Of a stretch of 64,000 bases of DNA, positions 1-11,814 are shown piece by piece. The notes beneath the pieces are model-generated. The model saw only the letters and a program-made list of their open reading frames with translations. It did no database searches and was not told the origin of the DNA. This DNA comes from Macropodus opercularis. Its lineage: Eukaryota > Chordata > Actinopteri > Anabantiformes > Osphronemidae. How positions within the stretch are numbered: position 1 is the stretch's first letter; the number at the start of each line of letters is the position of its first letter. The translations under genes and the position numbers were made by a program. Location: the NCBI GenBank assembly GCA_030770545.1, contig CM061094.1, positions 1 through 64,000 on the forward strand. Reading direction: 5' to 3'.

Positions 1-110
1 CAACTGCTCTGCTCACTCTGTAACTCAGGTCAAGTAGTAGGCGTCAATGGAACCACCGACGACTGCTCTGTACCTTGACAAACTCAAAAACAACAAAGCG
101 TTATTAAAAA

Positions 111-130
111 CACCTATCCTCCGATAGGTG
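111..130. repeat. Landmark hairpin of the higher-order unit (first of 70)
   Basis: CACCTATC, loop CTCC, then GATAGGTG: a perfect 8-bp stem with a 4-nt loop. It occurs once per higher-order unit and is used here as the unit start. It is followed by TTCCGGAA, itself palindromic, also once per unit. In many units the right arm is GATAAGTG, which breaks one pair. Confidence 0.9.
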
Positions 131-246
131 GGCGAATGCTTTGTCCCTTCCGGAACACAAACAACACAGTAACAATCATTTGAACAAGTGTTTCAATGAA
201 TGGCTGACAACTGACCTGTCTCCTAAGGAACGGACTCAATTGAACC

Positions 247-264
247 ACCAATCCTACGATTGGT
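247..264. repeat. Monomer inverted CCAAT stem (representative)
   Basis: ACCAATC, loop CTAC, then GATTGGT: a perfect 7-bp stem with a 4-nt loop. This is the commonest form of the monomer core and presents CCAAT on both strands. Other monomers carry versions with one mismatch, for example CACCAAAC-CTAT-GATTGGTG and CCACCAATC-CTAC-GACTGGTGG. Confidence 0.85.
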
Positions 265-2371
265 AGACAACTGTTCTGTCTCCTGAGGAAGTCAGGTCTA
301 GAAGTCAGAGGCATCTGAAACACCAAACCTATGATTGGTGAAACATTGTTTTGTCTCCTGAGGAACTCAACTCACAGAGACATAGTCAATGAAATCACGA
401 AACCTACGATTGGTGGACAAATGCCGTGTCACTTGTGGAACACAAATAGCACAGTCAAATTCAATTGAAACACCGATCCAATGATTGCTTTATGACTGAC
501 CTGTCTCCTACGGAACCGAGTCAGTTGAACCACCAATCCTACGATTGCTGGACAACTGTCCTGTCTCCTAAGGAAGTCAGGTCAAGAAGTCAGAGGTATC
601 TGAACCACCAATCCTACGACTGGTGGACCACTGCTCTGTCTCCTGAGGAAGTCAGGTCTAGAGGTCAGAGGCATCTGAAACACCAAACCTATGATTGGTG
701 AAACACTGTTTTGTCTCCCAAGGAACTCAACTCACAGAGACATAGTCAATGAAATCACGAAACCTACGATTGGTGAAACACTGTTTTGTCTCCTGAGGAA
801 CTCAACTCACAGAGACATAGTCAATGAAATCACAAAACCTACGATTGGTGGACAAATGCAGTGTCACTTGTGGAACACAAATAGCACAGTCAAATTCAAT
901 TGAAACACCGATCCAATGATTGCTTTATGACTGACCTGTCTCCTACGGAACCAAGTCTGTTGACCCACCAATCCTACGATTGCTGGACAACCGTTCTGTC
1001 TGCCGAGGAAGTCAGAGGTATCTGAACCACCAATCCTACGACTGGTGGACCACTGCTCTATAACCTGAGGAACACAAGGAATAGAGCCAGAGACATTTCA
1101 CCCACCAACTCAATGACTGGAGAACAACTGCTCTGCTCACTCTGTAACTCAGGTCAAGTAGTAGGCGTCAATGGAACCACCGACGACTGCTCTGTACCTT
1201 GACAAACTCAAAAACAACAAAGCGTTATTAAAAACACCTATCCTCCGATAGGTGGGCGAATGCTTTGTCCCTTCCGGAACACAAACAACACAGTAACAAT
1301 CATTTGAACAAGTGTTTCAATGAATGGCTGACAACTGACCTGTCTCCTAAGGAACGGACTCAATTGAACCACCAATCCTACGATTGGTAGACAACTGTTC
1401 TGTCTCCTGAGGAAGTCAGGTCTAGAAGTCAGAGGCATCTGAAACACCAAACCTATGATTGGTGAAACATTGTTTTGTCTCCTGAGGAACTCAACTCACA
1501 GAGACATAGTCAATGAAATCACGAAACCTACGATTGGTGGACAAATGTCGTGTCACTTGTGGAACACAAATAGCACAGTCAAATTCAATTGAAACACCGA
1601 TCCAATGATTGCTTTATGACTGACCTGTCTCCTACGGAACCGAGTCAGTTGAACCACCAATCCTACGATTGCTGGACAACTGTCCTGTCTCCTAAGGAAG
1701 TCAGGTCAAGAAGTCAGAGGTATCTGAACCACCAATCCTACGACTGGTGGACCACTGCTCTGTCTCCTGAGGAAGTCAGGTCTAGAGGTCAGAGGCATCT
1801 GAAACACCAAACCTATGATTGGTGAAACACTGTTTTGTCTCCCAAGGAACTCAACTCACAGAGACATAGTCAATGAAATCACGAAACCTACGATTGGTGA
1901 AACACTGTTTTGTCTCCTGAGGAACTCAACTCACAGAGACATAGTCAATGAAATCACAAAACCTACGATTGGTGGACAAATGCAGTGTCACTTGTGGAAC
2001 ACAAATAGCACAGTCAAATTCAATTGAAACACCGATCCAATGATTGCTTTATGACTGACCTGTCTCCTACGGAACCGAGTCAGTTGACCCACCAAACCTA
2101 CGATTGCTGGACAACCGTTCTGTCTGCCGAGGAAGTCAGGTCAAGAAGTCAGAGGTATCTGAACCACCAATCCTACGACTGGTGGACCACTGCTCTATAA
2201 CCTGAGGAACACAAGGAATAGAGCCAGAGACATTTCACCCACCAACTTAATGACTGGAGAACAACTGCTCTGCTCCCTCTGTAACTCAGGTCAAGTAGTA
2301 GGCGTCAATGGAACCACAGACGACTGCTCTGTACCTTGACAAACTCAAAAACAACAAAGCGTTATTAAAAA

Positions 2372-5300
2372 CACCTATCCTCCGATAGGTGGGCGAATGC
2401 TTTGTCCCTTCCGGAACACAAACAACACAGTAACAATCATTTGAACAAGTGTTTCAATGAATGGCTGACAACTGACCTGTCTCCTAAGGAACTGACTCAA
2501 TAAAACCACCAATCCTACGATTGGTAGAAAACTGTTCTGTCTCCTGAGGAAGTCAGGTCTAGAGGTCAGAGGCATCTGAAACACCAAACCTATGATTGGT
2601 GAAACACTGTTTTGTCTCCTGAGGAACTCAACTCACAGAGACATAGTCAATGAAATCACGAAACCTACGATTGGTGAAACACTGTTTTGTCTCCTGAGGA
2701 ACTCAACTCACAGAGACATAGTCAATGAAATCACGAAACCTACGATTGGTGAAACACTGTTTTGTCTCCTGAGGAACTCAACTCACAGAGACATAGTCAA
2801 TGAAATCACGAAACCTACGATTGGTGGACAAATGCCGTGTCACTTGTGGAACACAAATAGCACAGTCAAATTCCATTGAAACACCGATCCAATGATTGCT
2901 TTATGACTGACCTGTCTCCTACGGAACCGAGTCAGTTGACCCACCAAACCTACGATTTCTGGACAACCGTTCTGTCTGCCGAGGAAGTCAGGTCAAGAAG
3001 TCAGAGGTATCTGAACCACCAATCCTACGACTGGTGGACCACTGCTCTATAACCTGAGGAACACAAGGAATAGAGCCAGAGACATTTCACCCACCAACTC
3101 AATGACTGGAGAACAACTGCTCTGCTCCCTCTGTAACTCAGGTTAAGTAGTAGGCGTCAATGGAACCACAGACGACTGCTCTGTACCTTGACAAACTCAA
3201 AAACAACAAAGCGTTATTAAAAACACCTATCCTCCGATAAGTGGGCGAATGCTTTGTCCCTTCCGGAACACAAACAACACAGTAACAATCATTTGAACAA
3301 GTGTTTCAATGAATGGCTGACAACTGACCTGTCTCCTAAGGAACTGACTTAATTAAACCACCAATCCTACGATTGGTAGAAAACTGTTCTGTCTCCTGAG
3401 GAAGTCAGGTCTAGAGGTCAGAGGCATCTGAAACACCAAACCTATGATTGGTGAAACACTGTTTTGTCTCCTGAGGAACTCAACTCACAGAGACATAGTC
3501 AATGAAATCACGAAACCTACGATTGGTGGACAAATGCCGTGTCACTTGTGGAACACAAATAGCACAGTCAAATTCAATTGAAACACCGATCCAATGATTG
3601 CTTTATGACTGACCTGTCTCCTACGGAACCGAGTCAGTTGACCCACCAAACCTACGATTGCTGGACAACCGTTCTGTCTGCCGATGAAGTCAGGTCAAGA
3701 AGTCAGAGGTATCTGAACCACCAATCCTACAACTGGTGGACCACTGCTCTATAACCTGAGGAACACAAGGAATAGAGCCAGAGACATTTCACCCACCAAC
3801 TCAATGACTGGAGAACAACTGCTCTGCTCCCTCTGTAACTCAGGTCAAGTAGTAGGCGTCAATGGAACCACAGACGACTGCTCTGTACCTTGACAAACTC
3901 AAAAACAACAAAGCGTTATTAAAAACACCTATCCTCCGATAAGTGGGCGAATTCTTTGTCCCTTCCGGAACACAAACAACACAGTAACAATCATTTGAAC
4001 AAGTGTTTCAATGAATGGCTGACAACTGACCTGTCTCCTAAGGAACTGACTCAATTAAACCACCAATCCTACGATTGGTAGAAAACTGTTCTGTCTCCTG
4101 AGGAAGTCAGGTCTAGAGGTCAGAGGCATCTGAAACACCAAACCTATGATTGGTGAAACACTGTTTTGTCTCCTGAGGAACTCAACTCACAGAGACATAG
4201 TCAATGAAATCACGAAACCTACGATTGGTGGACAAATGCCGTGTCACTTGTGGAACACAAATAGCACAGTCAAATTCAATTGAAACACCAATCCAATGAT
4301 TGCTTTATGACTGACCTGTCTCCTACGGAACCAAGTCTGTTGACCCACCAATCCTACGATTGCTGGACAACCGTTCTGTCTGCCGAGGAAGTCAGAGGTA
4401 TCTGAACCACCAATCCTACGACTGGTGGACCACTGCTCTTTAACCTGAGGAACACAAGGAATAGAGCCAGAGACATTTCACCCACCAACTCAATGACTGG
4501 AGAACAACTGCTCTGCTCACTCTGTAACTCAGGTCAAGTAGTAGGCGTCAATGGAACCACCGACGACTGCTCTGTAACTTGACAAACTCAAAAACAACAA
4601 AGCGTTATTAAAAACACCTATCCTCCGATAGGTGGGCGAATGCTTTGTCCCTTCCGGAACACAAACAACACAGTAACAATCATTTGAACAAGTGTTTCAA
4701 TGAATGGCTGACAACTGACCTGTCTCCTAAGGAACTGACTCAATTGAACCACCAATCCTACGATTGGTAGACAACTGTTCTGTCTCCTGAGGAAGTCAGG
4801 TCTAGAAGTCAGAGGCATCTGAAACACCAAACCTATGATTGGTGAAACATTGTTTTGTCTCCTGAGGAACTCAACTCACAGAGACATAGTCAATGAAATC
4901 ACGAAACCTACGATTGGTGGACAAATGCCGTGTCACTTGTGGAACACAAATAGCACAGTCAAATTCCATTGAAACACCGATCCAATGATTGCTTTATGAC
5001 TGACCTGTCTCCTACGGAACCGAGTCAGTTGACCCACCAAACCTACGATTGCTGGACAACCGTTCTGTCTGCCGAGGAAGTCAGGTCAAGAAGTCAGAGG
5101 TATCTGAACCACCAATCCTACGACTGGCGGACCACTGCTCTATAACCTGAGGAACACAAGGCATAGAGCCAGAGACATTTCACCCACCAACTCAATGACT
5201 GGAGAACAACTGCTCTGCTCCCTCTGTAACTCAGGTCAAGTAGTAGGCGTCAATGGAACCACAGACGACTGCTCTGTACCTTGACAAACTCAAAAACAAC

Positions 5301-6440
5301 AAAGCGTTATTAAAAACACCTATCCTCCGATAAGTGGGCGAATTCTTTGTCCCTTCCGGAACACAAACAACACAGTAACAATCATTTGAACAAGTGTTTC
5401 AATGAATGGCTGACAACTGACCTGTCTCCTAAGGAACTGACTCAATTAAACCACCAATCCTACGATTGGTAGAAAACTGTTCTGTCTCCTGAGGAAGTCA
5501 GGTCTAGAGGTCAGAGGCATCTGAAACACCAAACCTATGATTGGTGAAACACTGTTTTGTCTCCTGAGGAACTCAACTCACAGAGACATAGTCAATGAAA
5601 TCACGAAACCTACGATTGGTGGACAAATGCCGTGTCACTTGTGGAACACAAATAGCACAGTCAAATTCAATTGAAACACCGATCCAATGATTGCTTTATG
5701 ACTGACCTGTCTCCTACGGAACCGAGTCAGTTGAACCACCAATCCTACCATTGCTGGACAACTGTCCTGTCTCCTAAGGAAGTCAGGTCAAGAAGTCAGA
5801 GGTATCTGAACCACCAATCCTACGACTGGTGGACCACTGCTCTGTCTCCTGAGGAAGTCAGGTCTAGAGGTCAGAGGCATCTGAAACACCAAACCTATGA
5901 TTGGTGAAACACTGTTTTGTCTCCTGAGGAACTCAACTCACAGAGACATAGTCAATGAAATCACGAAACCTACGATTGGTGAAACACTGTTTTGTCTCCT
6001 GAGGAACTCAACTCACAGAGACATAGTCAATGAAATCACAAAACCTACGATTGGTGGACAAATGCAGTGTCACTTGTGGAACACAAATAGCACAGTCAAA
6101 TTCAATTGAAACACCGATCCAATGATTGCTTTATGACTGACCTGTCTCCTACGGAACCAAGTCTGTTGACCCACCAATCCTACGATTGCTGGACAACCGT
6201 TCTGTCTGCCGAGGAAGTCAGAGGTATCTGAACCACCAATCCTACGACTGGTGGACCACTGCTCTTTAACCTGAGGAACACAAGGAATAGAGCCAGAGAC
6301 ATTTCACCCACCAACTCAGTGACTGGAGAACAACTGCTCTGCTCACTCTGTAACTCAGGTCAAGTAGTAGGCGTCAATGGAACCACCGACGACTGCTCTG
6401 TACCTTGACAAACTCAAAAACAACAAAGCGTTATTAAAAA
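2372..6440. repeat. Satellite block: 852, 702, 689, 702, 1124
   Basis: Units start at 2372, 3224, 3926, 4615 and 5317. The first two match 56144-57697 (offset 53772), sharing AATAAAACC at 2499 and GATTTCTGG near 2954. The unit at 3224 is intermediate between the two unit types: GATAAGTG but GAATGC. The unit at 5317 carries the rare CCTACCATTGC variant also seen at 25228, 58828 and 59667. Confidence 0.9.
2584..2808. repeat. Triple 75-bp monomer tandem (representative)
   Basis: Three 75-bp copies (2584-2658, 2659-2733, 2734-2808) come before the final GGTGGACAAATG monomer. Copy number at this place sets much of the unit length: one copy gives 702 bp, two give 777, three give 852. Other triples lie in the units at 12592, 27834, 34837 and 56144. 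As 75 is divisible by three, this tandem reads as a repeated 25-residue open frame, which I regard as incidental. Confidence 0.9.
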
Positions 6441-9400
6441 CACCTATCCTCCGATAGGTGGGCGAATGCTTTGTCCCTTCCGGAACACAAACAACACAGT
6501 AACAATCATTTGAACAAGTGTTTCAATGAATGGCTGACAACTGACCTGTCTCCTAAGGAACGGACTCAATTGAACCACCAATCCTACGATTGGTAGACAA
6601 CTGTTCTGTCTCCTGAGGAAGTCAGGTCTAGAAGTCAGAGGCATCTGAAACACCAAACCTATGATTGGTGAAACATTGTTTTGTCTCCTGAGGAACTCAA
6701 CTCACAGAGACATAGTCAATGAAATCACGAAACCTACGATTGGTGGACAAATGCCGTGTCACTTGTGGAACACAAATAGCACAGTCAAATTCAATTGAAA
6801 CACCGATCCAATGATTGCTTTATGACTGACCTGTCTCCTACGGAACCGAGTCAGTTGAACCACCAATCCTACGATTGCTGGACAACTGTCCTGTCTCCTA
6901 AGGAAGTCAGGTCAAGAAGTCAGAGGTATCTGAACCACCAATCCTACGACTGGTGGACCACTGCTCTATAACCTGAGGAAGTCAGGTCTAGAGGTCAGAG
7001 GCATCTGAAACACCAAACCTATGATTGGTGAAACACTGTTTTGTCTCCCAAGGAACTCAACTCACAGAGACATAGTCAATGAAATCACGAAACCTACGAT
7101 TGGTGAAACACTGTTTTGTCTCCTGAGGAACTCAACTCACAGAGACATAGTCAATGAAATCACAAAACCTACGATTGGTGGACAAATGCAGTGTCACTTG
7201 TGGAACACAAATAGCACAGTCAAATTCAATTGAAACACCGATCCAATGATTGCTTTATGACTGACCTGTCTCCTACGGAACCAAGTCTGTTGACCCACCA
7301 ATCCTACGATTGCTGGACAACCGTTCTGTCTGCCGAGGAAGTCAGAGGTATCTGAACCACCAATCCTACGACTGGTGGACCACTGCTCTTTAACCTGAGG
7401 AACACAAGGAATAGAGCCAGAGACATTTCACCCACCAACTCAATGACTGGAGAACAACTGCTCTGCTCACTCTGTAACTCAGGTCAAGTAGTAGGCGTCA
7501 ATGGAACCACCGACGACTGCTCTGTACCTTGACAAACTCAAAAACAACAAAGCGTTATTAAAAACACCTATCCTCCGATAGGTGGGCGAATGCTTTGTCC
7601 CTTCCGGAACACAAACAACACAGTAACAATCATTTGAACAAGTGTTTCAATGAATGGCTGACAACTGACCTGTCTCCTAAGGAACGGACTCAATTGAACC
7701 ACCAATCCTACGATTGGTAGACAACTGTTCTGTCTCCTGAGGAAGTCAGGTCTAGAAGTCAGAGGCATCTGAAACACCAAACCTATGATTGGTGAAACAT
7801 TGTTTTGTCTCCTGAGGAACTCAACTCACAGAGACATAGTCAATGAAATCACGAAACCTACGATTGGTGGACAAATGCCGTGTCACTTGTGGAACACAAA
7901 TAGCACAGTCAAATTCAATTGAAACACCGATCCAATGATTGCTTTATGACTGACCTGTCTCCTACGGAACCGAGTCAGTTGAACCACCAATCCTACGATT
8001 GCTGGACAACTGTCCTGTCTCCTAAGGAAGTCAGGTCAAGAAGTCAGAGGTATCTGAACCACCAATCCTACGACTGGTGGACCACTGCTCTGTCTCCTGA
8101 GGAAGTCAGGTCTAGAGGTCAGAGGCATCTGAAACACATAACCTATGATTGGTGAAACACTGTTTTGTCTCCCAAGGAACTCAACTCACAGAGACATAGT
8201 CAATGAAATCACGAAACCTACGATTGGTGAAACACTGTTTTGTCTCCTGAGGAACTCAACTCACAGAGACATAGTCAATGAAATCACAAAACCTACGATT
8301 GGTGGACAAATGCAGTGTCACTTGTGGAACACAAATAGCACAGTCAAATTCAATTGAAACACCGATCCAATGATTGCTTTATGACTGACCTGTCTCCTAC
8401 GGAACCAAGTCTGTTGACCCACCAATCCTACGATTGCTGGACAACCGTTCTGTCTGCCGAGGAAGTCAGAGGTATCTGAACCACCAATCCTACGACTGGT
8501 GGACCACTGCTCTTTAACCTGAGGAACACAAGGAATAGAGCCAGAGACATTTCACCCACCAACTCAATGACTGGAGAACAACTGCTCTGCTCACTCTGTA
8601 ACTCAGGTCAAGTAGTAGGCGTCAATGGAACCACCGACGACTGCTCTGTACCTTGACAAACTCAAAAACAACAAAGCGTTATTAAAAACACCTATCCTCC
8701 GATAGGTGGGCGAATGCTTTGTCCCTTCCGGAACACAAACAACACAGTAACAATCATTTGAACAAGTGTTTCAATGAATGGCTGACAACTGACCTGTCTC
8801 CTAAGGAACGGACTCAATTGAACCACCAATCCTACGATTGGTAGACAACTGTTCTGTCTCCTGAGGAAGTCAGGTCTAGAAGTCAGAGGCATCTGAAACA
8901 CCAAACCTATGATTGGTGAAACATTGTTTTGTCTCCTGAGGAACTCAACTCACAGAGACATAGTCAATGAAATCACGAAACCTACGATTGGTGAAACACT
9001 GTTTTGTCTCCTGAGGAACTCAACTCACAGAGACATAGTCAATGAAATCACGAAACCTACGATTGGTGGACAAATGCCGTGTCACTTGTGGAACACAAAT
9101 AGCACAGTCAAATTCCATTGAAACACCGATCCAATGATTGCTTTATGACTGACCTGTCTCCTACGGAACCGAGTCAGTTGACACACCAAACCTACGATTG
9201 CTGGACAACCGTTCTGTCTGCCGAGGAAGTCAGGTCAAGAAGTCAGAGGTATCTGAACCACCAATCCTACGACTGGTGGACCACTGCTCTATAACCTGAG
9301 GAACACAAGGAATAGAGCCAGAGACATTTCACCCACCAACTCAATGACTGGAGAACAACTGCTCTGCTCCCTCTGTAACTCAGGTCAAGTAGTAGGCGTC

Positions 9401-9465
9401 AATGGAACCACAGACGACTGCTCTGTACCTTGACAAACTCAAAAACAACAAAGCGTTATTAAAAA
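6441..9465. repeat. Satellite block: 1124, 1124, 777
   Basis: Units start at 6441, 7565 and 8689. The first two are nearly identical tandem 1124-bp units. In the first, the third monomer of the 435-bp module reads GCTCTATAACCTGAGGAAG near 6963, a chimera of the module version and the unit-end version. Confidence 0.9.
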
Positions 9466-11814
9466 CACCTATCCTCCGATAAGTGGGCGAATTCTTTGTC
9501 CCTTCCGGAACACAAACAACACAGTAACAATCATTTGAACAAGTGTTTCAATGAATGGCTGACAACTGACCTGTCTCCTAAGGAACTGACTCAATTAAAC
9601 CACCAATCCTACGATTGGTAGAAAACTGTTCTGTCTCCTGAGGAAGTCAGGTCTAGAGGTCAGAGGCATCTGAAACACCAAACCTATGATTGGTGAAACA
9701 CTGTTTTGTCTCCTGAGGAACTCAACTCATAGAGACATAGTCAATGAAATCACGAAACCTACGATTGGTGAAACACTGTTTTGTCTCCTGAGGAACTCAA
9801 CTCACAGAGACATAGTCAATGAAATCACGAAACCTACGATTGGTGGACAAATGCCGTGTCACTTGTGGAACACAAATAGCACAGTCAAATTCAATTGAAA
9901 CACCGATCCAATGATTGCTTTATGACTGACCTGTCTCCTACGGAACCGAGTCAGTTGAACCACCAATCCTACGATTGCTGGACAACTGTCCTGTCTCCTA
10001 AGGAAGTCAGGTCAAGAAGTCAGAGGTATCTGAACCACCAATCCTACGACTGGTGGACCACTGCTCTGTCTCCTGAGGAAGTCAGGTCTAGAGGTCAGAG
10101 GCATCTGAAACACCAAACCTATGATTGGTGAAACACTGTTTTGTCTCCCAAGGAACTCAACTCACAGAGACATAGTCAATGAAATCACGAAACCTACGAT
10201 TGGTGAAACACTGTTTTGTCTCCTGAGGAACTCAACTCACAGAGACATAGTCAATGAAATCACGAAACCTACGATTGGTGGACAAATGCCGTGTCACTTG
10301 TGGAACACAAATAGCACAGTCAAATTCAATTGAAACACCGATCCAATGATTGCTTTATGACTGACCTGTCTCCTACGGAACCGAGTCAGTTGACCCAACA
10401 ATCCTACGATTGCTGGACAACCGTTCTGCCTGCCGAGGAAGTCAGGTCAAAAAGTCAGAGGTATCTGAACCACCAATCCTACGACTGGTGGACCACTGCT
10501 CTGTCTCCTGAGGAAGTCAGGTCTAGAGGTCAGAGGCATCTGAAACACCAAACCTATGATTGGTGAAACATTGTTTTGTCTCCTGAGGAACTCAACTCAC
10601 AGAGACATAGTCAATGAAATCACGAAACCTACGATTGGTGAAACACTGTTTTGTCTCCTGAGGAACTCAACTCACAGAGACATAGTCAATGAAATCACGA
10701 AACCTACGATTGGTGGACAAATGCCGTGTCACTTGTGGAACACAAATAGCACAGTCAAATTCCATTGAAACACCGATCCAATGATTGCTTTATGACTGAC
10801 CTGTCTCCTACGGAACCGAGTCAGTTGACCAAACAATCCTACGATTGCTGGACAACCGTTCTGCCTGCCGAGGAAGTCAGGTCAAAAAGTCAGAGGTATC
10901 TGAACCACCAATCCTACGACTGGTGGACCACTGCTCTATAACATGAGGAACACAAGGAATAGAGCCAGAGACATTTCACCCACCAACTCAATGACTGGAG
11001 AACAACTGCTCTGCTCCCTCTGTAACTCAGGTCAAGTAGTAGGCGTCAATGGAACCACAGACGACTGCTCTGTACCTTGACAAACTCAAAAACAACAAAG
11101 CGTTATTAAAAACACCTATCCTCCGATAGGTGGGCGAATGCTTTGTCCCTTCCGGAACACAAACAACACAGTAACAATCATTTGAACAAGTGTTTCAATG
11201 AATGGCTGACAACTGACCTGTCTCCTAAGGAACGGACTCAATTGAACCACCAATCCTACGATTGGTAGACAACTGTTCTGTCTCCTGAGGAAGTCAGATC
11301 TAGAAGTCAGAGGCATCTGAAACACCAAACCTATGATTGGTGAAACATTGTTTTGTCTCCTGAGGAACTCAACTCACAGAGACATAGTCAATGAAATCAC
11401 GAAACCTACGATTGGTGGACAAATGCCGTGTCACTTGTGGAACACAAATAGCACAGTCAAATTCCATTGAAACACCGATCCAATGATTGCTTTATGACTG
11501 ACCTGTCTCCTACGGAACCGAGTCAGTTGACCCACCAAACCTACGATTGCTGGACAACCGTTCTGTCTGCCGAGGAAGTCAGGTCAAGAAGTCAGAGGTA
11601 TCTGAACCACCAATCCTACGACTGGTGGACCACTGCTCTATAACCTGAGGAACACAAGGAATAGAGCCAGAGACATTTCACCCACCAACTCAATGACTGG
11701 AGAACAACTGCTCTGCTCCCTCTGTAACTCAGGTCAAGTAGTAGGCGTCAATGGAACCACAGACGACTGCTCTGTACCTTGACAAACTCAAAAACAACAA
11801 AGCGTTATTAAAAA
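9466..11814. repeat. Long cassette copy 1: 1647 + 702
   Basis: A 1647-bp unit (777 plus two extra 435-bp modules) followed by a 702-bp unit from 11113. Cassette markers are CTCATAGAGACATAG near 9727, TTGACCAAACAATCC near 10826, and AGATCT in place of AGGTCT near 11296. The same markers occur at offset +7700 in copy 2. Confidence 0.9.

Larger units (their letters stand above)
1..2371. repeat. Satellite block: partial unit, 1124, 1137
   Basis: The tail of a unit (1-110), then units at 111-1234 (1124 bp) and 1235-2371 (1137 bp). The two differ by the 13-bp segment GTCAGGTCAAGAA, absent near 1011 and present near 2138; it is flanked by GTCAG direct repeats, which suggests slippage or short-homology deletion. 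Both units carry one 435-bp module. Confidence 0.9.

Noticed and set aside
100..110. ATTAAA within GTTATTAAAAACACC as a polyadenylation signal in each unit
   Set aside because: It recurs only because the unit recurs, and there is no transcript structure around it. Single hexamers in A-rich satellite are expected by chance.
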